Shown here one piece after another: positions 36,371-47,059 of a stretch of 64,000 nucleotides of DNA. The stretch comes from Deroplatys truncata. Lineage: Eukaryota > Arthropoda > Insecta > Mantodea > Mantidae. Below the pieces are notes generated by a model that made no database searches, was not told the origin of the DNA, and was given only the letters and a program-made list of their open reading frames with translations. The position numbers and the translations under genes are program-made. The stretch covers positions 62,976,364 to 63,040,363 of the forward strand of contig CM060980.1 in NCBI GenBank assembly GCA_030765065.1, read 5' to 3'. Position 1 is the first letter of the stretch; each line of letters begins with the position of its first letter.

Positions 36371-37904
36371 ATATTTGAAATTCAGTTACGGAAATCGTTA
36401 GTTGAGGTACTTTCAATTTTCATCTTTATTCTCTATAGGGACCGGTAGCGTGTCACTTTCTTGATAATTTCACCCATCATCTTGCAGTGGACTGAGAAAC
36501 GTCACAAATTTGGACTTCCCTGTGAAATAAGCGTGTAAAATTTATCAAGGGCCTCTGCCGTATACATGGAATGCATGTGCCTTTGTAGGGTAAGAATAGA
36601 GTCGCTGTGTGAAAAAGATAAACGACCTCTTTTGGTAAGTATGGAACTAAGCACAAACGTGTAAACATGACAGAAAGAAGGAAACTAAGAATAAGAAAAC
36701 TACTGGGCCTTATCGTCAGTAGTTGGAAGCGTTGGCTGTGATATACAACTGTAAGGTATTATTAGTAGGCACTTTATAACGTAATCCTATGGATATTGGT
36801 TTAATATAAGAATACGATATATGGGGTCGATATGAAAAGAAGGAAAATATAAAAAGGGAGGAAGAATAAGCAATCGCAGAGATTTGAACACCTATTGTTA
36901 GTGTGCGAAGCGCAAGCTTTACCTCTGAGCTATTTGCTCTTACTTTTCAAATGTTCTGTTTCCACGTCCAGTTAGCAAACGACGCAATCGAAATAGGAAT
37001 AGGCTTTCTTAATTAGGTATTATTTCTTGTTTTACAAGTGCTCGATGGCTTATATGGTCTCGGTTCATTGTCTCTGTTCGTCAACAGAGTTATAGTTGCG
37101 TCTCTCATTTGTTTCACAACGAATGATCATGGTATCAGATAGGCGTATATGAGTGTTCTAGTGGCACACTGGTTTACGAAAAAAGAGAGGAAGTGAATCA
37201 AACTACTCCACCACCCCTCTTTTGTTGCCGGGCAACTAATAAAAGGGCAAGGATGTTTTAAGACGCCACCTATTTTTTCGCTGGACAGACGATAAGTATT
37301 GCCATGGATAATGTTGTTGCCATTATTCGGACCATTGGAGATGGTCTTGAAACCGAAGTGCAGATGGAATAATTCTACTCTGAGTGCGTTCAATCATTTT
37401 TCCACTACTTCACATCGTATCGCATCACTGTGCTAGTTACTTGAACGTCAATAACTCTTCACGTTGTAATTATCTGTCACATAGTTGAGTGTAATCTAGT
37501 TACATTTCGTTCTGCACTTAGCACTTGGAAACGGATTACTATTAGGCATACAATAAAATAATGTTTCAGTGTATAATGCTTCGACCCTACGTGGAACATA
37601 TGTAAACAAAATCTTAAGTGTTGCAATCGCATGGCTTTTTCTACTCATTCATCCGCAAACTATTCTTACATAAGCTTATTCTTCTATCTACTTTTTGTTA
37701 ATTGAGGTAAAATTTCATTACACTTTCGTTGTGGGTATAAGAAGAATGCAGTAGGCTAAGGCGATCTTTTCAAATCCAGTCGTTATTTGATGGCTTTGAA
37801 AATCCGCTGTCTTTGCATGAATGTAAGGCAAATAGCGATATGCAATTGAGAAAAGTATGACAATTCAAAATAAATAATGAAGATGGTTAACGCCACAACC
37901 AATT
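36371..37904. other. Non-coding, with a reverse tRNA-like motif at 36,868-36,945
   Basis: The complement carries TAGCTCAGAGGTAAAG (A box) and GGTGTTCAAATCTCTGCG (B box). The acceptor stem pairs poorly, so I treat it as a tRNA-derived repeat rather than a tRNA gene. The 88-codon minus frame at 37,127-37,393 is unrecognised. Confidence 0.4.
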
Positions 37905-38384
37905 ATAATTGACATGAGTTGTGTGCTTCAACATCTAATTTTTTGTGTAGTAAGATTTTGTTTCTTATGGTTTACCAGTTATACAAAAGTAATTAAGAAT
38001 GAATAGGGCTTTACAGGCTATTCCCAGAAAATTCAAGGTAAAGATTTTGTCATGCTATCTTAAAACATATGGTAATTTTAATAAAAATTGTTAGAGGCAT
38101 TTTTGAGAAAATACGAAAAAACCAAATTTTCTCCATGTAAAGCGTAGTTTGTGCTGGCAGATTTTCTTGAAACTCATGACCCATCCATGGATGACATTCA
38201 AATTAAAAACCAAGTTTTCTTTATAAAAATATTTTTCTTTATGCATATTTTTATTCAGGGGATCTGAATGTGTATTCCTGGTGAAATCTCAGTATCGAAG
38301 TTTTGGGTGGAATGCAATACTTCCGCTTCTTACGTAGTACAGGAAGTAGTAAGAATATGGCAAGTAGTAGAGAAAGTAAAAACA
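37905..38384 (-). repeat. R1 partial copy
   Basis: It matches the R1 half from the AACCATAAGAAA block to the GTAGTAGAGAAAGTAAAA end. The other half is absent. No CA tract remains. Confidence 0.7.
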
Positions 38385-38734
38385 CACAAACGTACACATT
38401 ACATTCATACTTCTAGTTTCTCATAGGTTAGGAATGATAACACTAGTCTGCATATTCAAACTTTCTGTCTGATGATTTCTTAAAAGTAGGTGTTCTTGAA
38501 TCAAATTTTTATGCTGATTGCAGAAATAGCTTCCGGTTTTTTCTATCACGTCAGGTTTTTACACAAAATAAGAAGTAATGTTTTGACAAGTTTACTAATG
38601 AGCGTAGAAAAATATTCAAATACCATTTCACACAAAGTAAGTTTTCATTCAACTAACGTTTTAAGAATACTCTCAGGAATTCACTTAATTTATTTCATGA
38701 TTATATTTTAACAAAACAAGAAGCCAATATGTTT

Positions 38735-39320
38735 CATTTAATTTTTTTCAAACTTTCTCTTCTTTGACTTCCTTGCAGATCCTTGAAGATGACTGTCCCT
38801 CCTCAACATCCAACAGTAGTCGGCCATCATAGTTTCATTCCATCTCCCCTGGTACCTCCTCTTCATTTCCTTAATATGTTCGTGAAAACGTTCACCCTGC
38901 TCTTCACTATAGTGTCCCAGATTTTCTGGAAAGTCGTCAATATGTGAATGCAGAAAATGCACCTTTACACTCATGTTACAACCCATCTTCTTGAAATTTT
39001 CCAACATTGTTTCGACAATGACCTTGTAATTAGGATCTTTGTTATTGTCTAAGAAGTTTTCAGTAACTGATCGGAAAGCGGTCCATGCTTCTATTTCTCT
39101 CTCATTTATTGTCTTCTCAAAATCTTCATCCTTCATCAATTTCTTATTTGAGGACCAATAAAACTTCCATCCTTTAATTTGTCTTGTGTAATGAAGGGAA
39201 ATATCTTGGAAAGGTACTTGAAGCAAGGTCCATCCTGTGGTAGAGCCCTTACATATTGCTTCATCAAGCCCAATTTTATGTGTAGTGGCGAAACCATTAT
39301 CTTTATATTTTTGAAGTGAA
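38735..39320 (-). pseudogene. Conserved protein of unknown function (PxHIKLGLMKQ type), frameshifted
   Basis: Two minus-strand frames join in order. The first (down to about 39,150) contains PLHIKLGLMKQYVRALPQDG and PCFKYLSKIFPF. The second (39,150 to 38,738) contains VHFLHSHIDDFPENLGHYSE, then EQGERFHEHIKEMKRRYQGR and MMADYCWMLRRD. The overlap indicates a frameshift near 39,150. I recall near-identical motifs in many predicted insect proteins of unknown function that occur in high copy number, usually without introns, which suggests a mobile-element origin. That is recollection and inference. The part seen is about 200 residues, likely the C-terminal portion of a longer protein. Confidence 0.65.
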
Positions 39321-40950
39321 ATTGTGTAAAAACTGTACGTGATAGAAAAAAAACTAAGAACAGTTCTGAAATCAGCATAAAGAGTGAGTCAGAATCACGT
39401 ATTAGTTTTCAGTCATCCGATATCGTGCAGACTAGTGTAATCAATGAAAAACTTCTCCTTGGGAATGCAGCCCAGAATCTCTGTCTTTATGGGCAGGTAT
39501 ATCGACTGCTTGACTGCAAATTATTTCTTCTGCCATTCCTTAATGAAACTAAAACAGAAATTTGTGGAAGAGTGTAGTTTTTAATTACATACTTTTTAAT
39601 CCTACCCCGTCATAAGAGCAATACCTAAACTTTTGCGAAAACATAATCATTATTGTCGACGTTTTTCATCTGTAAAAATTGTCACAACAAATACACGGTT
39701 TATTAATTTTAAACATGAGAGAGAAGTTTAATTCTAGTTGAAACAAATAAAACTTTAGCTGAGAAAAAATATGTTGGTAATAAATTATTGTAGCCTTTTC
39801 CCGAAAGACTGACGATTATAATGGATAAGAATAATGGGACATTCGTAAACTTATAAGAAACAGAAGCTGATTCAACCTTTCGTATTCAGCAAATGCAGCT
39901 GCTTGCAAAATGGCTGATACAAACTTCTACGAAAGTAAACATGGAAGAAATATATATTTTGGTATGTATATGAACTTCAATAAGCTCGATGAAAATGCCA
40001 TTATTTTAGAGTGTGCTGGTTGAGAGGTCCTTGTTTCTACAAAGCATTGTAAATACTCTGGGTTAATTGATAATTTAATTTCATTTATTAAACAGCAAAA
40101 AGGCCATTACGATGATTAAAATTTCTTTCCTTTGTTGTGAATTTGATCCAGTACTTTATCAAACTCCATCTCGCTTTTTCATTTTAGTATCTATGCTCAT
40201 ATTTTCCATTTGATGAATTCCTAATGTGCCTTATCTACATCTATTTATCAATTTCTCTTACCTTTGATCCGACTTTTCCACTATTTTCCATTATTCAAAT
40301 TGCTTTTAGTTTTCTTTCCTGATGAAGTTTTATGCTGTTCCGTTTGCATTCTTGATTTGATTATGTTCCTCTTTTTTTAACCGACACTATAACGACATGT
40401 ATTGCAGGTTTTTATTCTTTATACAACATCGTTATTAATTTATAATTATTTCCCATAGTTGCTTTTAGCTCTCTGCGCACGTCCTTTCAAAATCAACCTA
40501 ACCATATTCTAAACCTGCTTGAGAGTCTTTAATTCAAATAATCTCCATTTGTACCCTTATTTTGATTACTCTTTCATCTAACGTTCGGCCAAAGTCTTAA
40601 GTCTCTGACTACAATTTCATTGTTCTAATACTACACAGTCAGCAATTGAGGTGTAGAAATAAATGAGAAATAGTCCCATTTTACTTGAACCGTGCGTCTG
40701 TGTTGAAATGCAATGTAAAGTACCTTCAAAAGGTAAAAACAGAAACGGGAGGTTTTTACAACTCGAACACAGTAGTATGAGTATTGCACTTCGCTGGGCT
40801 GACTACCACGTGTATTTAAATGTAGGTTTCCGCAACGTCAAATGCATTGATATCGTGATCGAGTAGTAATAGACATCCCTATTTTGCCCGATGTTGACAT
40901 TTTAAGTTCTGATAAGATAGCGAAGTTTGGAAGGAGAAAGACCACAAAAA
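39321..40950. other. A+T-rich stretch without recognisable gene
   Basis: Nothing beyond short chance frames. Confidence 0.5.
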
Positions 40951-40954
40951 AACT

Positions 40955-41440
40955 ACTTCTGTGGTTTAGTGGTTAGCATGTTAACAAGCAGAGGTCCCGT
41001 GTTCGATTCCCGGCTGGAGGGTGGTTCATTTTCTTTAGCGAGAATTATTCCCTAAAGGCTCGTCTCTCACCAAGGCGGCTCGGGTCCAATCCCAGGGAAC
41101 CGAATGTGGGAATTGTGGTGAACAAAGCGGCATCTGTGCGGGTTTTCTCCGGTTTCTCCGGTTTTCCCCCACCATTCATTCCACCAATTGCTCCAACATC
41201 ATCCTTCTATTCATTCATCTCACCGTCATTTCATGTTATCTCTTTCCTCGCTCTCATACCTGACTTCGAGCTGATCACCCATCCTAACTGTTCTCTCTGA
41301 TCGAGAGTCTGTGCTCCTAGACAGGCGTCTGACCCCAGGTACCCGCTTGTAAGTCCTGGGGAGTGTAAGCCCTAACGACGGGGAGGGTAAACAGAGAAAG
41401 AAGATTTATTCCCTATCCTCCCTGTGCCTAGAAATATGAA
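40955..41440 (+). repeat. tRNA-derived SINE (S6), long body
   Basis: The A box is TGTGGTTTAGTGGTTAGC and the B box CCGTGTTCGATTCCCGG, well spaced. The body is C/T-rich, including GTTTTCTCCGGTTTCTCCGG and a CACCATTCATTCC run, with GTCTGACCCCAGGTACCC near the end. Confidence 0.7.
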
Positions 41441-42289
41441 TGAAAGTGTGATTGTGTGTGAAAATTGGATGTACAAACCACGACTAATACCAGCCCAAAG
41501 ATAACACCCCTATAAAGACTGCAAATCATTGCCAATGAGCATTTGTTCCTAACATAAAAAGCCGCGATATAACCTGAGTTGCTAAAGGGGGCATATAAAT
41601 GTAGCAAAAAAAAATCCTACTGGAACCATTCAATGTCTACACCGGGCAAAGTATGCGTAAGTGTAACCATTGAACACCTCTTTTTCCCGCTTTTACTTTA
41701 TGGCGACACTGTAAAGAACAGTAGTAAACCTTATGCATTTCAAAATAAGTTCTGGTTTTGATTCCACAAAGTAGTATTTACAATTATCCAATTAATGTAT
41801 GCTGTGCATTCTTCTTTCTCTTTCTTAGTGGGAAACGGTTGGTTCCTGGCTCTAGAATTGCCATTTTTTGTTTTAGCGTACGTTGTAAAGTTTATTTGTT
41901 GAATAGTCTGCTTTAGTAAATAATCAACAATCGAGATATAGCTTAACCAGTTATTTATAATAGGTTCGTTGTTTATTTTTATAACAGTTTTTTCAATTGA
42001 TAATATTCTAATTGCTACCGATTATTCATTTCGGTATCTCCCTCCTAAATGTTAAACGGTTTTGTTTAAAGCGGTTTTGAGCATCCTTATTTTGCATTAA
42101 AACGGGGCTACTGGTTTTGCTGTTTTGTTACGCATCTTCAGTTTTTCACTTAGTGATATTAATTTACTGGTTATATTTGTTTTCATATTTTTTCCTTTGC
42201 TCTTCCGACTCTGTCAGCTTTTCCCTTTCCTTTACTGTGTGTAAAGCTTTAATATTTCTTTCATGATCATAGTCAAATAATTTAAAAAA
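41441..42289. other. Non-coding stretch
   Basis: No gene or shared repeat noticed. Confidence 0.45.
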
Positions 42290-43128
42290 CCAGATGTGAT
42301 ACATTCACATGGCTTTCACTACCCTCTATCATTATTAGTGGACACACAAACTATTCCTACTAATGCCTACTGCTTTTAAACCAAATAAACGTTTACAAAA
42401 ATAGCTACTTTATACATTTCATTATAAATATAAAGAGAAGGCGATAGTCAAATGTTTAAGAACTGGACGTTATATGCCGGCCTTAAAATTCCATACTATT
42501 TCCATGCATTCGCCAGAAACAACTGAAAATCGATGTACTTTAAAGGAATGACGAGTATTGAACAATTCGAACCTTTAATAACGGCTATCTCATAAACGGT
42601 TTATGCCACAAAAAACTTACTTTAAGTAAATTGTGTGTTTTAAAGAGATCTACTTTTTTGTGTGGTACGTTTTCGTCTATCGTTAACGTTTACAAGTTAC
42701 ACAAGAATGAAGAGGACTTCTTAGGTTATTCCCAGAAAATTTAATATATACATTTTATTTGCCGTGTAAATATCTTTCATATACCATATTTTAATCAAAA
42801 TCGTTAGCCATTTTTTAGAAAATCAAAATTTTCGAAAGATGTTCCATGTAAAAGGTAGTTGACATTGTGGGATTTTCTTGAAAATCTTGGTGTCGCATCC
42901 TTGGAAGATACTAAACACCAAGTTTGGTATTTATCGGACTTTTTGTTTTGGGTTATGCTGTTCACACTCACGCGCGCGCACACACACACAGACATGTTTT
43001 AAAAAAATGCTTTATTGATTTAGGGCACCTCAAAACACGCATTTCCAGTGAAATATCGGTATCGAATTTTTGGGTAGCATGAATACTAACGCTACTTACT
43101 ATACGTAGTAGAGAAAGCAAAAGTTCTG
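42290..43128 (-). repeat. R1 complete copy
   Basis: It starts CCAGATGTGATACATTCACA and ends ATACGTAGTAGAGAAAGCAA. The CA tract is at 42,970-42,990. Confidence 0.82.
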
Positions 43129-43271
43129 TTCTGATACATTCACATGACTTTCTCTACACTCTTATCATTTATTAGTAGGTACACAAAATATTTTAACTAA
43201 AGCTTATTTTGCTCTACTACATGTTAATCCAAATCAACCTTTGCAGAAATGGATACATTACACATTTCACT

Positions 43272-43566
43272 ACAGATTTGTTGTCCTCCGTGGTGTAGTG
43301 AAGTACCGTGCTAGCCTCCAGTTCCCGAAGTCGCGGGTTCAAAACAGGCGGAGGGCGATGGATTTTTTCGGGAGTAGAAATCCTTAGCATGGTTTCCTTT
43401 GGAAGGGAGGTAAAGTCGCTGGTCCCGTGTCGTAGATTTACGGCACGTAAACACCTCAAGCCTGATAAAGAGGCCTCTGAGCAAAATTACCGGTCTTTCA
43501 TGCCCAATATAGAATGGGACGCTAAGGACCACAGCAGTTAAAGAGAGTCCATAAAATAAAACTCAT
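43272..43566 (+). repeat. S1 SINE nested in R1
   Basis: Full S1 with head TCCTCCGTGGTGTAGTGAAG and tail GAGAGTCCATAAAATAAAAC. Short flanking repeats TTACACATTT may be the target duplication. Confidence 0.85.
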
Positions 43567-44126
43567 TTTAAGTTACACATTTAAAGGGAACAGCGATAGT
43601 TCAGTTGGACGCTATGACCTTAAAATTCCATAATGTTTCCATGCAATCGCGAGAAACAACTAAATGCTGAAAGGACTTTAAAGAATGAGCAAGTAATGAA
43701 TAATTCGAACCCTTTAATAACGATATATCAGAATGGCTCATCCACAAAAAACTTATTTGATGTAAATTGTGTGTTTTAAAAAGATCTACTTTTTGTGTAG
43801 TACATTTTCGTCTCGCTTAACGTTCAGTAGTTGTACAAGATAATACAAAATTTCTTCCAACTGAAGTGGACATCACAGGCTATTCCCAGAAAAGTCAAGA
43901 TATAAATTTCATTTGTCATGTAAATATCTTTTAATATATTGTATTTTAATTAAAATCGTTAGTCATTTTTTAGAAAATAACTAATTTTGAAAAGCGTTCC
44001 ATATAAAGGGTAGTTTGGAGTGGGCAATTTTCTCTAAAATCTTTGTGTCGCGTCCTTGGAAGGTACTGAACCTAAATACCAAGTTTGGTATTTATCCGAC
44101 TTTTCGTTTTTTGAGTTATGCTGTTC

Positions 44127-44173
44127 ACACATGCATGCACGCACGCACGCACGCACGCACGCACACACACACC
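44127..44173. repeat. (CACG)n/(CA)n microsatellite inside R1
   Basis: The tract CACGCACGCACG... passes into CACACACAC, at the usual R1 position. Confidence 0.9.
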
Positions 44174-44306
44174 GGACCTTTTTCTAAAAGGCTTTTTTTG
44201 GATTTAGGGGGCCTCAAAACATGTATTTCCGGTGAAATTTCCGTGTCGAATTTTTGGGTGGAATACAATACTTACCCTACTTACTGTACGTAGTAGAGAA
44301 AGTAAT

Positions 44307-44405
44307 AAGCTATAGTAAGAATAGTTTGTAAACCCACTAATAAGCGATAGAGGGTAGAGAAAGTCATGTGAGTGTAAAACACCAGAATTTTTTTCTTTGT
44401 AATGT
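44307..44405 (+). repeat. R1 terminal fragment, opposite orientation
   Basis: About 95 bp of the R1 end, with GATAGAGGGTAGAGAAAGTC and ATGTGAGTG, joined to the end of the preceding copy. Confidence 0.7.
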
Positions 44406-44844
44406 TCTGTTAGCGTTTGCATTTCTAAGCATCTACCTCTGTTTTACCTCAAGCTGCTGTTATTTTGTTCTAGAAACTTCTGATATCGCCTGCAGTGCTG
44501 GATACTTTGTGGCCAGTCTCTGTGGACTGAAGTACGACAAAGCTTTCTAGACAGATATATAACTTCCTTTTTCAGTTTTGTGTACTTGTGCTTCGTCATT
44601 TGGCTTATTGCCACAGAAGTCTTAAGGGCATCTATGTAATACTCGGTGTACTACACTGGATGCAATTATATAATCTCTTCTTTAACGAAAATTCCGCAGA
44701 AAACGCTACTGTTCCTACAAATTCGTTGATAGATTACATCCTACATCAAAGGGTATGGGATTTGCGTAATATTTTAGTACTAGCACTTTATTTCCCATCG
44801 TTAAGTTTTCTCTTTCCTTCAGTGAGATTGCTTGTTGGTTTGTG

Positions 44845-45062
44845 AGAGCAGGTAGACTGGGTTGGTTTGGGCATATGGAAAGGATGTATGAGCAAAGATT
44901 AGTTAAAATTGTATAAATGGAGCCAGCAGGGAAGAGAGCACTGGGACGACCAAACGCTCGAGGGGAGGATAAAGTCATGGACAACATATGGAGAATGAGA
45001 ATAAAGGACTGGAGGATTCGAGGACGGAAAAGACTGGAAGAATTATTGTACAGAAAGCCATA
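44845..45062 (+). pseudogene. LINE ORF2 C-terminal remnant
   Basis: Plus-strand translation reads RAGRLGWFGHMERM, then GKRALGRPNARGEDKVMDNI, then DWRIRGRKRLEELLYRKP. This is the conserved tail of many insect LINE ORF2 proteins (usual form RLxWxGHVxRM...GRPxxRWxD). One in-frame stop (TAA) lies near 44,910. The Polinton inserted about 100 bases downstream. Confidence 0.65.
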
Positions 45063-45157
45063 ACATTTAAATTTGAAGGTGTAGCGTCTTAAGAATAATA
45101 ATATTGCTTGTTGGACTTAAAAACAAACTGCTAACGTTTGAATCTATGCTAGTAGGT

Positions 45158-45163
45158 TATATA
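45158..45163. other. Target-site duplication (left), TATATA
   Basis: Six bases identical to 60,375-60,380, immediately outside the Polinton termini. Six bases is the known duplication length of Polintons. The low complexity of TATATA leaves some room for chance. Confidence 0.8.
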
Positions 45164-47015
45164 AGACAGACCTGGGCCAGTTTTTTGCGTTTATATGGGA
45201 AAGGATAGGGAAAACGAGGGAAGATGCTAGGCTAGGAGAGCATCCAAGGAGGAAAAATGCGTTTATATGGGGGAGATAGGGATTACGAGGAGAGTTGTCA
45301 GGCTAGACAGGGTTGAAAGGGTAGAATGCACGTTTTATACTGAAGAGATAGGGATTACAAGGTTAGATGTCAACTAGACAGGAGTTGAAAGGTTGGAATA
45401 TATGCTTTATAAGGGAAAGGATAGGGAAAACGAGGGGAGATGCTAGGATAGACAGAGGTTGAAGTAGGAGGAATATGCTTTATATGAGAGTGGTAGGGAA
45501 TACGAGGAGAAGTGCTAGGCTAGTCAGAGGTCGAGTAGAGTATACAATTATATACGAAAAATAGGGAGTAGATGATAATGCTAGGCAGGTACTGAAGAAG
45601 GGAGAGTATGCGTTTATATGAGAGAGATAGGGAATACGGGGAGAAATGCTAGGGAAAACAGGGACTGAAGGTATGTAGGGTGTTTTTCCAGAAGGGAAGA
45701 GTAAGAATTTCAGAGGTATTTAGAGCACAATATAACTATTTTAGAACACACTTAGAAGCTTTTTAGGCACATGTTTATCTAACTTTGCAGGTATGCTGAC
45801 GATGTTTTAATGTGGTAGAACAGCCATTTGACATCCTCTTACTGGCCTTAAAATATTTTTAGACATAGATACAGATACGTGTTTTAGGGTATTGGTGTAA
45901 GCATTTTAGCCAGTGTACTAGGAATTGTGGAGAATTTTAGGGTTCATTTAGAGACATTTTAGGTACAGGTACAGATATTTTTTTGATATGAACAAGGCTT
46001 TCAGGACATTCTGGTATGAGGCAGGGGAATTTTAGATGTTTCAGCAGCATTTGGGGAACTGGAGCAGGTAGATTCAGGGTATTCATATAGGCTTCAGAAT
46101 ATTTCGAGGTGTTTTATGATGCTTTTAAGGTATTTTGACAATTTTCAAGACGTTTTCAAAGCTCGTGCTAGAAGTGTTTGTGGCTCTTTAAAGGTATTTG
46201 AGGTTATGGATGGGGCATAGGCGCAGACCATAAAGAGTTCCTGAAGGGACTTTTGGAAAGTGTAGTGGGTGTTTTATCGGCTTTTGGATAAGTGTAGGGG
46301 CTGTTTTATAGGCTTTTGGAAAGAGTAGTAGGTGTTTTATCGGCTTTTGGATAAGTGTAGTGGCTGTTTTATTGGCTTTTGGAAAGTGTAGTGGCTGTTT
46401 TATAGGCTTTGGAAAGAGTAGTGACTGTTTTATCGGCTTTTGAATAAGTGTAGTGGATGTTTTGTCGGCTTTTGGATAAGTGTAGTGACTGTTTATTGGC
46501 TTTTGGTAAATGTAGTGGCTGTTTTTATGAGGGCTTTTGGGAAATGGTTTTCAGGCATTCTCTCTTGTTTATAGAGTTTTTCTCTTGTATTACACAGGTC
46601 TTATGATCTATAACCATTTCTAACGTTTTTACAGTCATATCGGATCCTTTTATGGTCTTCTCAATATTCTAATGCTACCATGTATGAAAGTATGTAGAGA
46701 TGCCTTTTATAACCCAACCTTAAGCTCTGATAGTGATATTGTTTTTATTCAGCTTTTCTGTTTTTGCATGGTTAATTGTTGGTTAGGTGTATCGTCTTTA
46801 CCAGTTAATTGATGCTTTATTAGGTAAGGATTGTAAGGGTAGGTGCCTCTCCCCTTTTATCTAGGCTTGAGACTAGCACTAGGATTTGCTCCTAATGGCA
46901 GGGTTACCACCTCCCTTCCACATTATTTTTATTTATTCTTAGGTGTCTGCTAGATGTATACACAGTACATGGCAAACTTCCACTTTTTAAAGTTGTAGAA
47001 TCACGAGAAAATTAT
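45164..47015. repeat. Polinton left terminal inverted repeat
   Basis: About 1.85 kb, pairing with the right repeat along its length. The outer part (45,164-45,660) has imperfect roughly 70-bp tandem units around AGGGAAAACGAGG and GCTAGGCTAG. The middle (45,680-46,240) is unique. Then come the 31-bp minisatellite (46,245-46,545) and an inner segment to about 47,015 that includes GTATACACAGTACATGGC. Divergence from the right arm is visible in most lines. Confidence 0.85.
46245..46545. repeat. 31-bp minisatellite in left terminal repeat
   Basis: About ten units of the form GGCTTTTGGAAAGTGTAGTG plus GCTGTTTTAT. The right arm has about six units at 57,940-58,130. Confidence 0.85.
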
Positions 47016-47059
47016 CATCTAAGGATTAGATTCTCTTAGGCACTGCTTGTAATGCTGTA

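Larger units (their letters stand above)
43133..44306 (-). repeat. R1 complete copy split by an S1 SINE
   Basis: It follows the previous R1 almost without a gap, in the same orientation. R1 sequence is interrupted at 43,272 and resumes at 43,567 (TTACACATTTAAAGGGAACA). It ends GTACGTAGTAGAGAAAGTAA. Confidence 0.82.

Noticed and set aside
36868-36945. tRNA gene on the minus strand
   Set aside because: T-arm and D-arm look plausible, but the acceptor stem pairs poorly.
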